From: Streptomyces sp. NBC_00525
Lineage (GTDB): Bacteria; Actinomycetota; Actinomycetes; Streptomycetales; Streptomycetaceae
Length of the DNA stretch: 64,000 nucleotides
NCBI RefSeq assembly: GCF_036346595.1
Contig: NZ_CP107834.1
Span: forward strand, 310,001-374,000
Direction of reading: 5' to 3'
The notes below the pieces were generated by a model. That model did no database searches, was not told the origin of the DNA, and was given only the letters and a program-made list of their open reading frames with translations. This document shows positions 52,406 through 60,666 of the stretch, in pieces (position 1 is the stretch's first letter; every line of letters starts with the position of its first letter). A program made the position numbers and the translations under genes.

Positions 52406-52431
52406 CCGTGCGCCGGGACCGGTGCGGGCGG

Positions 52432-53211
52432 TCAGGGCAGGAAGCGCACCGAGGGCCGGCCGCCCGGCCCGTCCGGGGTGACGACGGACCGCACCCGGTA
52501 GACGTCCCGGATCAGCTCCTCGGTGATCACCTGCGCGGGGCTGCCCGCCGCGACCGCGCGCCCCCGGTCCAGGACCACGATCCGGTCGCAGAACATGGCG
52601 GCCAGATTGAGGTCGTGCAGGGCGATGACGGCGGTCAGCGGCAGCGAGGTGACCAGCGACAGCAGTTCCAGCTGGTGCTGGATGTCCAGATGGTTGGTGG
52701 GTTCGTCCAGCAGGAGTTCGCGGGGGCGCTGGGCCAGTGCGCGGGCGATCTGGACGCGCTGGCGCTCCCCGCCGGAGAGGGTGTGCCAGGACTGGTCGCG
52801 CCGGTCGGTGAGGCCGGTGCGTTCCAGCGCCTCGTCCACCGCAGCCGCGTCCTCGCCGGTGGGGGCGGACCAGGCGCGGCGGTGCGGGATACGGCCCAGG
52901 CGTACGACGTCCAGGACGCTGAGTTCCTCCTGCGTGACGGCGTGCTGGTCGACGACGGCGACCCGCCGGGCCACGGCGCGCCGGCCGGTCGCGGCCAGGG
53001 GTGCGCCGTCCAGGGTGACGACGCCCGTGTGCGGGGCGAGGACTCCGGCCAGGATGCGCAGCAGCGTGGACTTGCCGGAGCCGTTGGGGCCGATCAGGCC
53101 GACGGTGGTGCCGGGTGCGGGGGCGAGGGTGACTTCGTCCAGCAGGAGCCGGCCCGCCGCCTCGCGGCCGACCCGGTCCGCCCGCAGCCCGCCGGCCATG
53201 GCCCCGCTCAT
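52432..53211 (-). CDS. btuD: cobalamin ABC transporter, ATP-binding subunit
   Basis: A 259-residue ABC ATPase of the iron-siderophore/B12 class. Walker A GPNGSGKST, signature LSGGERQRVQ, Walker B LLLDEPTNHLD, and the D-loop/H-loop region VIALHDLNLAAMFCD. The start ATG 53211 overlaps the permease stop by 4 bp (ATGA), confirming it as last gene of the operon. Substrate assignment comes from the riboswitch rather than from the subunit itself. A Fe-siderophore role is the main alternative. Confidence 0.9.
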   Translation of the reverse strand: MSGAMAGGLRADRVGREAAGRLLLDEVTLAPAPGTTVGLIGPNGSGKSTLLRILAGVLAPHTGVVTLDGAPLAATGRRAVARRVAVVDQHAVTQEELSVLDVVRLGRIPHRRAWSAPTGEDAAAVDEALERTGLTDRRDQSWHTLSGGERQRVQIARALAQRPRELLLDEPTNHLDIQHQLELLSLVTSLPLTAVIALHDLNLAAMFCDRIVVLDRGRAVAAGSPAQVITEELIRDVYRVRSVVTPDGPGGRPSVRFLP

Positions 53212-54299
53212 GCCGCCCGCCTGGTGCGGTGGAGGACGAGGACGAAGGCGGGCACCCCGATCAGCGCGGTGACGACGCCCACCGGAACCTCCTGCGGGTC
53301 GAGGACGGTCCGGGCGAGGGTGTCGGCCCAGACCAGGAAGACGGCCCCGGCGAGCGCGGTGACCGGCAGCAGTCTGCGGTGGCCGGAGCCGGTGAGCGCA
53401 CGGGCCGCGTGCGGCAGGACCAGGCCGACGAAGCCGATCGCGCCGGCCGCGCTGACGAGGGCGGCGGTGAGCAGTGCGGTGGCGCAGAGCAGGACGGTCC
53501 GGGTGCGGGCGACGTTCACGCCGAGGGCGGCGGCCGCGTCCTGGCCGAAGGCGAACGCGTCCAGCGTCCGGGCGTGGCCGAGGCAGACCGCCAGGCTCAC
53601 CGCGAGGACGGCGGCACAGATGCGTACGTCGCTCCAGCCGGCCCCGCCGAGCGAGCCGAGGAGCCAGAAGAGCACTCCCCTCGTCTGTTCGGCGTCGGCG
53701 GCGGTCATCACGACGAAGGAGGTGAGCGCCGAGAACAGCTGCATGGCGGCGACCCCGGAGAGCACGACGCGGTCGGTGGAGCCGCCGAGGGTGTGGCTGA
53801 GCAGCATCACCAGGGCGAAGGAGCAGAGCGCCCCGACGAACGCCCCGGCCGGCAGCGACACCGCTCCCCCGCCGACGCCGAGCACGACGACCAGGACCGC
53901 TCCGGTGGACGCCCCGGAGGAGACGCCGAGGACGAAGGGGTCGGCCAGCGGGTTGCGCAGCAGGGACTGCATGACGGTTCCGCACACGGCGAGCCCGGCG
54001 CCGCAGACGGCGGCGAGCAGGGTGCGGGGCATGCGCAGGTTCCAGATGATGCCGTCGCGGATCGGGCTGAGCCGGGGCTCGCCGATGCCGAGGTGGGCGG
54101 CGACGGCGGACCAGACGTCGGGGACGGAGATCCGGGCCGGCCCGATGGTGACGGCGACCGCGACGGACAGGGCGAGCAGCACGGCGCCGGCGGTCCACAG
54201 CAGTCCGTCGCGCAGGGCGCGGGGGCGGGAGCGGTCCGGGGCGGCGGGTGTCCGCTCCATGGGGCCGGACGGGACGGCGGGGCGGCGGGTGTCCGTCAC
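53208..54299 (-). CDS. btuC: cobalamin ABC transporter, permease
   Basis: A 363-residue FecCD-family permease with ~10 membrane helices, including MPRTLLAAVCGAGLAVCGTVMQSLLRNPLADP, the family's diagnostic loop (described in part), and SAAGAIGFVGLVLPHAAR, the coupling-helix region. GTG 54299 overlaps the substrate-binding-protein stop by 4 bp (GTGA), so it is preferred over ATG 54260. A homodimer with two BtuD copies is expected. Confidence 0.9.
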   Translation of the reverse strand: MTDTRRPAVPSGPMERTPAAPDRSRPRALRDGLLWTAGAVLLALSVAVAVTIGPARISVPDVWSAVAAHLGIGEPRLSPIRDGIIWNLRMPRTLLAAVCGAGLAVCGTVMQSLLRNPLADPFVLGVSSGASTGAVLVVVLGVGGGAVSLPAGAFVGALCSFALVMLLSHTLGGSTDRVVLSGVAAMQLFSALTSFVVMTAADAEQTRGVLFWLLGSLGGAGWSDVRICAAVLAVSLAVCLGHARTLDAFAFGQDAAAALGVNVARTRTVLLCATALLTAALVSAAGAIGFVGLVLPHAARALTGSGHRRLLPVTALAGAVFLVWADTLARTVLDPQEVPVGVVTALIGVPAFVLVLHRTRRAA

Positions 54300-55336
54300 T
54301 TGGCGAGCCCGAACCCGCGCAGCCCGGCGGCCACCCGTTCCACGCCCTCGACGGTGCGGATGGTCGGGTTCATCGCCTGGCCGCTGAGCAGGACGTAGCG
54401 CTTGTGGCGTACGGCGGCCATGTTCCGGGTGACGGGGTTGGACTCCAGGAAGGCGATCTTCCCGGCGGCGCTCTCGGCGGTCTGCGACTTGCGGGTGAGG
54501 TCGCCGATGACCAGGACGTCCGGGTCGCGGTCGGCGACGGTCTCCCAGTTGATCTGCGGCCACTCGTCGTGGGTGTCGTCGAAGACGTTCTTCAGGCCGA
54601 GTTCGCGGGTGATGATGCCGGGCGCCCCGCAGCAGCCCGCCAGGTACGGGGACTCGGAGTTGGCGAACCAGTACAGGACGGTGGTGCCGGAGGCGTCGAG
54701 GCCGTCGGCCGCCTCGCGGACGCGGGTGCGGAGCCGGGCCACGAGCTTCTCGCCGCGCTCGGGCACGCCGAACACCCGTGCGAGGTCGCGCACTTCGGCG
54801 TAGACGCTGTCCATGGTGAGGGCGCCGGTGCGGACGCCGTCGCCGTCCTTGGTGTTGTCCTTGGCGGTGCAGTCGGCCGGGGCCACATAGGTGGGGACGC
54901 CGAGCTTCTCGAACTGTTCGCGGGGCGCGACGCCGCCCTTGGCGAGGGTCGACTCGAAGTCGGCGGCGACGAAGTCGGGCTCCTGGTCGAGGACCTTCTC
55001 GGACGAGGGCCGGTTGTCGGCGATCCGGGGCACGCCCGCGTTGGCCTTCTCCAGACCCTTCATCACCGGGTCGGTCCAGGTGGCGGTGGCGGCGAGGCGG
55101 TCCGCGAGGCCGAGCGAGAGCAGGATCTCCGTCGTGCCCTGGTCGACGGAGACGGCGCGCCGGGGCGGGGCGTCCACGGTGACGGTGCGTCCGCAGTTCT
55201 TCAGCGTGACCGGGTAGCCGTCCGCCTTCGCCCCGGCGCCGGCCCTGCCGGGCGGTGATCCGCCGCAGGCCGTCAGGAGGAGCAGCGCGGCGGTGAGCAG
55301 GGCGGCGGAACGGGCGGGGCCGGCTATGGGCGGCAC
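54296..55336 (-). CDS. btuF: cobalamin ABC transporter, substrate-binding lipoprotein
   Basis: A 346-residue periplasmic-binding lipoprotein (TroA/BtuF fold). The signal has lipobox LLTAC with Cys at about 24. The binding domain contains VTVDAPPRRAVSVDQGTTEILLSLGLADRLAA and WPQINWETVADRDPDVLVIGDL. Start GTG 55336 with gagg upstream. The leader carries a cobalamin riboswitch, so the ligand is most likely cobalamin or a corrinoid rather than iron. First gene of the btuFCD operon. Confidence 0.9.
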   Translation of the reverse strand: MPPIAGPARSAALLTAALLLLTACGGSPPGRAGAGAKADGYPVTLKNCGRTVTVDAPPRRAVSVDQGTTEILLSLGLADRLAATATWTDPVMKGLEKANAGVPRIADNRPSSEKVLDQEPDFVAADFESTLAKGGVAPREQFEKLGVPTYVAPADCTAKDNTKDGDGVRTGALTMDSVYAEVRDLARVFGVPERGEKLVARLRTRVREAADGLDASGTTVLYWFANSESPYLAGCCGAPGIITRELGLKNVFDDTHDEWPQINWETVADRDPDVLVIGDLTRKSQTAESAAGKIAFLESNPVTRNMAAVRHKRYVLLSGQAMNPTIRTVEGVERVAAGLRGFGLAK

Positions 55337-55411
55337 GGAGTACCTCGGCGTCTCTGGGCCCAGGCGCGGGGCCCCCTGTACGGAACCCGCCGCCCGGTCC
55401 GGACGGCGGTC

Positions 55412-55567
55412 GCCAGCAGGTCTTCGGACTCGGGTTCACGCGGACGGGACGCCTTCCCGGCAGACGCTGTCTGCCAGTGGCCGTGGTCCCGCCCGTCCCC
55501 CTCACCGCTGCGCGTCAGTTCCGGATTCGCACCGGATTCCCTGACTCCTTGGTGGAGTTCGACTGGC
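55412..55567 (-). promoter_or_regulatory. cobalamin (B12) riboswitch controlling btuFCD
   Basis: Reading the minus strand, the 5' closing stem gccag pairs with ctggc at the 3' end (P1). The conserved core is present: GGGAATCCGGTGCGAATCC, then CGCAGCGGTGAG, GCCACTGGCAGAC, GGGAAGGCG and the 3' box AGTCCGAAGACCTGCTGGC. This is the canonical adenosylcobalamin riboswitch arrangement. A GC-rich hairpin between it and the btuF start (about 55386-55411) could be the expression platform. Confidence 0.93.
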
Positions 55568-55603
55568 TCCGGCACGCTACCACGAGGGTCCGCGCAGCTC
55601 AGC

Positions 55604-55628
55604 GCCGCCTGCGGGCCCCGCAGGCGGC
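55604..55628. terminator. hairpin after the KS operon
   Basis: Arms gccgcctgcggg and cccgcaggcggc are perfectly complementary around one central base. It stands between the end of the ketosynthase operon and the riboswitch leader on the same strand. Confidence 0.7.
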
Positions 55629-55648
55629 CGGGCGTCCGGGCATCCGGC

Positions 55649-56875
55649 TCAGGGGCGGCGGAGCGCGACCACCGCGTTGTGGCCGCCGAACCCGAAGGAG
55701 TGGCTGATGGCCCGGCGGACGGGCCGGACCAGCGGTTCCTTGGTGACGCAGTCGATGTCGAACCCGGGCTCGGGGGCGTCCAGGTTGGCGACGGGCGGAA
55801 CGACTCCGCGCTGGAGCGTGAGGACGGTCAGCCCCGCCTCGATGGCCCCGGCGGCGCCCATGCAGTGGCCGAGGACGCCCTTGGGGGCGGTGACGGGCGG
55901 CCGGTGCGGGTACATCCGGCCGATGAGCGCGGCCTCGGCGGCGTCGTTGCTCAGGGTCGCCGTGCCGTGCGCGTTGACGTGCTCGACGTCACCGGCCCGC
56001 CAGCCCGCGTCGCGCAGCGCCGCCTCCACGGCGGCCCCGGCGATCCGGCCGTCGGGGTGCGGGCTGGTGGGGTGGTGGGCGTCCGTGGTGGCCCCGGTGC
56101 CGGCGAGCAGGGCGCGCGGCTCGGCGCCCCTGGCCTCGGCGTCGGCCGCGCGTTCCAGCACCATGACGGCGGCGCCCTCGCCCATCACGAGCCCGGCCCG
56201 GTCGGCGGCGAAGGGGCGGCAGAGCCGGGACAGGTCGCCGCCGTCCGGGTGGGCGGCGGCGCCGGAACGGGCGAACCCGGTCATGGCGATGGGGAAGACC
56301 GTCGACTCGGTGGCCCCGGCGATCGCCACGTCGCACTGCCCGCCCGCGAGCATGTCGCGGGCGACGGACAGCGCGGTGACACCGGACGAGCAGGCCGTGC
56401 AGGGGGCCATGCTGGGTCCGGTGGCCCGCATCTCGATCGCGATCTCGGCGGCCGGCATGTTGGGGATGGTCAGCAGCACCCCGGCGGGCGAGGTCGCCTC
56501 CGGGCCCCGCCGCTCCAGGACCAGCGCCTGGTCGGTGAGGTGGGCGGAGCCGCCGCTGCTGGTGCCGACGACGACGGCGACCCGGCTGCCGTCCCAGCCG
56601 GCCGGGTCGAGCCCGGCGTCGGCGACGGCCTCCCGAGCGGCCAGGACCGCGAACTTGACGTACCGGCCCATCCGGAAGGCGGTACGGCGGCCGATCTCGG
56701 CGTCCAGGTCGATGCCGTCGACCACGCAGGCGAAGTCGATCGCGCAGCCTGCCAGGGCGGGGACGGTGCGGACCGGGCTGACCGCGGCGCACACACCGTT
56801 CCAGGTGGACTCGGTGTCGTTGCCGACCGGGGTGATCATGCCCAGCCCGGTGACGGCGATGGCGGGTGTCCTCAT
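55649..56875 (-). CDS. FabF-type beta-ketoacyl-ACP synthase 1 of the KS-ACP operon
   Basis: A 408-residue condensing enzyme, full length for FabF. The catalytic triad is intact: C162 in TACSSG, H303 in NAHGT, H337 in KGVLGHCMGAAG, plus K332. It would condense acyl-S-enzyme with malonyl-ACP. Its start ATG overlaps the ACP stop by 4 bp (ATGA), so both are translated together. It is the last gene of the five-gene operon. Chain length is unpredictable. Confidence 0.92.
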   Translation of the reverse strand: MRTPAIAVTGLGMITPVGNDTESTWNGVCAAVSPVRTVPALAGCAIDFACVVDGIDLDAEIGRRTAFRMGRYVKFAVLAAREAVADAGLDPAGWDGSRVAVVVGTSSGGSAHLTDQALVLERRGPEATSPAGVLLTIPNMPAAEIAIEMRATGPSMAPCTACSSGVTALSVARDMLAGGQCDVAIAGATESTVFPIAMTGFARSGAAAHPDGGDLSRLCRPFAADRAGLVMGEGAAVMVLERAADAEARGAEPRALLAGTGATTDAHHPTSPHPDGRIAGAAVEAALRDAGWRAGDVEHVNAHGTATLSNDAAEAALIGRMYPHRPPVTAPKGVLGHCMGAAGAIEAGLTVLTLQRGVVPPVANLDAPEPGFDIDCVTKEPLVRPVRRAISHSFGFGGHNAVVALRRP

Positions 56876-57132
56876 CGGGTGCTGCCCACCGGGCTGCCGC
56901 CGCCGGCCGCCGCGCGCAGGTGGTCGGAGAGCTGGGCGAGCGTGGTGCTCCGGTGCAGGGTGCCGGTGTCCAGTTCGACGCCGGTGGCCTCCCGGAGCAC
57001 GACGGCGAACTCGGCGACCGCGAGGGAGTCCATGTCCAGGCTGTCCATCGTGGAATCCGGGAGGATCTCGGCCACGGGCACCTTGAAGGTACGGCTGAGT
57101 ACATCGGTGATCCGGGGGTGAATCGTGCTCAT
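56872..57132 (-). CDS. acyl carrier protein
   Basis: An 86-residue ACP. The phosphopantetheine site is the DSL motif D35-S36-L37 (MDSLDMDSLAVAEF), with the following A-V-A-E-F helix typical of type II ACPs. Start ATG 57132. Coupled to the ketosynthase by ATGA. It must be activated by a phosphopantetheinyl transferase encoded elsewhere. It presents the acyl chain to the KS and probably to the acyl-CoA-oxidase-like enzyme encoded upstream. Confidence 0.92.
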   Translation of the reverse strand: MSTIHPRITDVLSRTFKVPVAEILPDSTMDSLDMDSLAVAEFAVVLREATGVELDTGTLHRSTTLAQLSDHLRAAAGGGSPVGSTR

Positions 57133-57224
57133 GGTCTTCCTTTCCTCGTGTCCATCCGGTGGGGGGTGTCCGGCGCCGGCGCGCACTGTCCCGACGCCGG
57201 AACAACTGAGCAGCGACCATCCGG

Positions 57225-57380
57225 TTACGCCTTGCGGCGAACCGATTCGGCACCGCTCGTCCGCGCCGGGCCGCATCCGCGTGCGAGCAGGGCGACGGTG
57301 GTCCAGTACGCGAGGAGCACCGCCCCGGTCCCGGCGGCCCGCACGGCGTCGGCCGCGCGGCGCGCCCACGCGCTCCTCAT
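57225..57380 (-). CDS. 51-residue single-pass membrane peptide
   Basis: A 51-residue open frame whose ATG overlaps the stop of the acyl-CoA oxidase gene by 4 bp (ATGA), the usual coupling in this operon. The central segment AVRAAGTGAVLLAYWTTVALLARG is a likely transmembrane or amphipathic helix flanked by Arg. No known family. Real coding is inferred from the coupling and codon bias. It could anchor the oxidase or partner proteins at the membrane. Confidence 0.5.
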   Translation of the reverse strand: MRSAWARRAADAVRAAGTGAVLLAYWTTVALLARGCGPARTSGAESVRRKA

Positions 57381-59257
57381 CGGCGTCCCTCCCCCCGGTG
57401 CCAGTGGGCCCCGGGGTCGTCGTAGGCGTCGGCGTACCGGGCGTCCGTGATCGGCCAGTCGGCGAGCACCTCGTCCGGGAAGGCGAAGGAGTCGGCGAGT
57501 TCCGGCAGGTGGGGGGCGACCGCGCCGATCGCCTCCTCGATGCGGTCGGTCAGTTCCTCGACCTGACCGGCGCTCAGGTGGCCGGCCGCGAGCAGGTTGC
57601 CGCTCTCGCGGGCGACCCGGCCCAGGGCGAACAGCCGGGCCAGCTCGCCCAGCCGGTCGCGGGCTGGGCCGGGGGGCACCGCCGCGACGGCGTCCGCGTA
57701 CGCCTCGGCGGCCAGCCGGCAGGCGTGGGCCTCGACGCCGCGCAGCGCCGGGCCGGCCGCCGCGTTCCAGCGCTCCAGCGGGTCGCCGAGCGCCACCGGC
57801 GCCGCCCGCGCCCCGGCGCGCGCGAACCAGATGTCCTCGGCGCGGCCCAGGAGCCGGGCCAGGAACCGCGGGTCGGCCAGGTCCCCGGTGAGCGGGGGGT
57901 CCGGCTGCCGGGCGGGCCCGGCCGCCGCGGCGGCGGCGAGCAGCGCGGCGGCCCTGGCGTGCACGGCGAGGTTGTCGCCCTCGGCGGTGATGGCGCCCTC
58001 GACGCCGGTCACCAGCGCGGCCATGCCGTTGGTCTCCAGCAGCCCCTGGGCGCCGCACCGTTCGCGTGACTCCACGATGACCGCGCGGGCCTGCCAGGTG
58101 ATCCACCCCTTGGCGATGTCGACCAGTTGTTCGGCCGCCTCGCGTTCGGGCTCGGGCCCCGCCGCGGCCGCCTCCCAGCGGTCCAGGACGCGGCGGTGCA
58201 GCAGGCTCATGGCGAAGACGGTGGCCATGGCCTCGGCGAGCGGCCCGTGGTGGGTGCGGTGGGCCATCACGGGCAGCCGCCGCCCGCTCCGGCCCGCCGA
58301 GACCTGGCGGTGCCCGCCGTACCGCACGGCGACGGCCAGCGTGGCGCGGGCGGAGCCGACCGCGCTGGCGCTCATGCAGATCCTGCCGGGGACCACCCGT
58401 GCGATCGAGGCGAGGAAGCGGCGCCTGCGGCCCTCGACGGCGCTGCGGAACACACCGTCGTCGCCGATCCGTCCCTGCGGGCCGGACAGCAGGGCGTCGC
58501 GCGTCACGAAGACGCGGTCGAAGGAGGTGAGGCAGTGGTCGACGGGGCTGCCCATGCGGGCCGGGAGGCGGCGCACGCGTACGCCGGGCAGGGGTCCGAC
58601 GGCGCCGGTGAGCGGCACCAGGAACAGGAACACGCCGTGGTCGGTGCCGTCCGCGACGAGCCGCGCGGCGACGAGCCCCGACTTGGGGCCGCCGGTCCGG
58701 CCGGTGTTGGGCATGAACTTCTGCGCGCCGCAGTGCGGGGTGTGCAGGACGAACCCGTCGCGTACGGGGTCGTGGGTGGCGGTCGTCTCGACGGCGGCGG
58801 CGTCGTTCCCGTGGGCCACCTCCGTACACAGGAAGGTGCCGGTACGGCGCAGGTCGAGGAAGTCCGAGAGGTCGCGGGAGCCGTCCGCGTCGTGGTCGAG
58901 GAGGCTGCCGAGGAAGAGGTTGTAGTGGATTCCGGCGATGGTGGCGAGGGCCGGGTCGACGGGCGCGAGCCACTCGTGCAGGGCGGCCAGCGCCCGGAAG
59001 TCGGCGGCCGGGCGGGCGGCGCTGTCCAGCGCGTCGTTGAGGGTGCGCAGCCGTGCGTACGCGCGGACGAGCCGTTCCTCCGGGGTGCCGCCGGCCTCGG
59101 GGCCGGGGGGCAGGCGGAACGGCTCGGTGGCGACGAGCCGGCGCCAGAATCCGTGCTCGCGGCGGGCGTCGGCGCCCAGGAGTGCGGCGGTGAGCGGGCG
59201 GTCGAGGGGCTCGGCGCCGGTCTTCGTGGCGCCGGGGCTGTCGAGCGTGGTGGTCAT
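57377..59257 (-). CDS. acyl-CoA oxidase/dehydrogenase-like flavoprotein
   Basis: A 626-residue ACOX-family flavoenzyme (PF01756 type), at usual length. Visible family features are CGAQGLLETNG, the ACOX-type EGDN motif (VEGAITAEGDNLAVHA), corresponding to the catalytic Glu region, and PSVIAR-like FAD contacts in the N-terminal half. It would desaturate an acyl thioester using FAD and O2, or pass electrons elsewhere. Inside a ketosynthase-ACP operon it probably acts on the ACP- or CoA-bound intermediate, giving an unsaturated chain. ATG 59257. Confidence 0.85.
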   Translation of the reverse strand: MTTTLDSPGATKTGAEPLDRPLTAALLGADARREHGFWRRLVATEPFRLPPGPEAGGTPEERLVRAYARLRTLNDALDSAARPAADFRALAALHEWLAPVDPALATIAGIHYNLFLGSLLDHDADGSRDLSDFLDLRRTGTFLCTEVAHGNDAAAVETTATHDPVRDGFVLHTPHCGAQKFMPNTGRTGGPKSGLVAARLVADGTDHGVFLFLVPLTGAVGPLPGVRVRRLPARMGSPVDHCLTSFDRVFVTRDALLSGPQGRIGDDGVFRSAVEGRRRRFLASIARVVPGRICMSASAVGSARATLAVAVRYGGHRQVSAGRSGRRLPVMAHRTHHGPLAEAMATVFAMSLLHRRVLDRWEAAAAGPEPEREAAEQLVDIAKGWITWQARAVIVESRERCGAQGLLETNGMAALVTGVEGAITAEGDNLAVHARAAALLAAAAAAGPARQPDPPLTGDLADPRFLARLLGRAEDIWFARAGARAAPVALGDPLERWNAAAGPALRGVEAHACRLAAEAYADAVAAVPPGPARDRLGELARLFALGRVARESGNLLAAGHLSAGQVEELTDRIEEAIGAVAPHLPELADSFAFPDEVLADWPITDARYADAYDDPGAHWHRGEGRR

Positions 59258-59309
59258 ACAAGGCTGAACGACCGTCGCACGATCAGGACACCGGAACCCG
59301 CGCAGTTGT

Positions 59310-60557
59310 TCACCTGACGGAGTGTCCGGCGTGTTCGAATGCGAGGACGACGTTGTGTCCGCCGAAGCCGAACGAGTTACTGAGGGCCCGCTCGACCGGG
59401 TGGTGGCGCGGCCCTCCGGTGACGCAGTCGATGTCCCATTCGGTGGGCGGGGCCGCGAGGTTGGCGACCGGCGGGATCACCCCGTGTTCCAGGGTCAGCA
59501 CGGTGGCGGCGGCCTCGATGGCGCCCCCGGCGGCGAGTGTGTGCCCGAGGACCCCCTTGGGGGCGGTGACCGGGGGGCGGTGCGGGAAGAGGCCGGCGAT
59601 CAGCGTGGCCTCCATGGCGTCGTTGAGCGGGGTGGAGGTGCCGTGGGCGTTGATGTGGTCCACCTGGTGCGCGGCCCAGCCCGCCTCGCCGAGGGCGGCC
59701 TCGACGGCGCGCCGGGCGCCGCGGCCGGCGGGGTCCGGGGCGGTGGGGTGGTGGGCGTCCGTGGTGGACCCGGTTCCGGCGAGCACGGCCCGGGGGCGGG
59801 CGGAGCGGGCGGCGGCGTGGCCGGCCCGCTCCAGGACCAGGACGGCGGCGCCCTCGCCGAGGACGAAGCCGTCGCGGTCGGGGGCGAAGGGGCGGGAAGC
59901 GGCGGCCGGGTCGCCGGCCCGGGTCGAGAGCGCGCCCAGCTGGGCGAAGGCGGCGGCCACCAGCGGCGTCAGCACGGATTCCGCGCCGCCCGCGACGACG
60001 ATGTCGCACCGGCCTGCGGCCAGCAGGTCGTGCGCGGTGGCGAGCGCGGTGGCGCCCGAGGCGCAGGCGGTGGCCGGGGCGAGGCCGGGGCCGCGGGCCC
60101 CCAGGTCGATGGCGATCTCGCCGGCCGCCGCGTTGGGCATCATCATCGGCGCGAGCAGCGGCGAGACGGCCTGCGGGCCGCTCGCGTCGAGCCGGCGGAC
60201 GCTGTCCACGAGGACGGGGACCCCGCCCACGCCGACGCCGAGCACGACGCCCACCCGGTCCCCGTCCCAGTCGCGCGGGCGCAGTCCGGCGTCGGCGACG
60301 GCCCGGCGGGCTGCGAGGAGGGCCATCTTGGTGAACCGGGCCATCCGCCAGCCGGTCCGCCCGCCCAGCGCCTCGTCCAGGTCGGTGCGGTCGGCCGGGC
60401 AGACGAAGTCGGCGGGCAGGCCGGCCAGTTCCGGGCGGCGCCGGGCGGCCGAGCGGCCCGCGCAGAGCCCGGCCCAGAAGGTGTCCTCGTCGTCGCCGGC
60501 GGGGGTGACCAGGCCCAGGCCCGTCACCACGGTCGTCGTCCTCGCGTCCCGTGTCAT
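59310..60557 (-). CDS. FabF-type beta-ketoacyl-ACP synthase 2 of the KS-ACP operon
   Basis: A 415-residue condensing enzyme with intact active site: C165 (TACASG), H305 (NAHGT), K334 and H339 (KGVLGHT). Because it retains the cysteine, it is not a chain-length-factor/decarboxylase subunit as in aromatic type II PKS. It resembles KS1 in overall order, so the pair may have arisen by duplication. Start ATG 60557 has gggggaggg upstream. It is the first gene of the operon, 52 bp before the oxidase. Confidence 0.92.
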   Translation of the reverse strand: MTRDARTTTVVTGLGLVTPAGDDEDTFWAGLCAGRSAARRRPELAGLPADFVCPADRTDLDEALGGRTGWRMARFTKMALLAARRAVADAGLRPRDWDGDRVGVVLGVGVGGVPVLVDSVRRLDASGPQAVSPLLAPMMMPNAAAGEIAIDLGARGPGLAPATACASGATALATAHDLLAAGRCDIVVAGGAESVLTPLVAAAFAQLGALSTRAGDPAAASRPFAPDRDGFVLGEGAAVLVLERAGHAAARSARPRAVLAGTGSTTDAHHPTAPDPAGRGARRAVEAALGEAGWAAHQVDHINAHGTSTPLNDAMEATLIAGLFPHRPPVTAPKGVLGHTLAAGGAIEAAATVLTLEHGVIPPVANLAAPPTEWDIDCVTGGPRHHPVERALSNSFGFGGHNVVLAFEHAGHSVR

Positions 60558-60666
60558 GGCACGGCCCTCCCCTGTGTCGTCCGGTTCCCCGGAATCCGGT
60601 CCTCGCAAGGGGAACGCGCGCGGGGGCGCCCAGGGTGCGGGCGGACGGTGCCGAATGTGCCGTCGG

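Noticed and set aside
54296..55336. Iron-siderophore importer
   Set aside because: Protein family alone would allow it, but the leader riboswitch points to cobalamin.
55412..55567. Terminator or attenuator only
   Set aside because: The conserved cobalamin core boxes and P1 pairing make a riboswitch the better explanation.
55649..60557. Aromatic type II PKS minimal cluster
   Set aside because: Neither ketosynthase has the Cys-to-Gln change of a chain-length factor, and cyclases and ketoreductase are absent.
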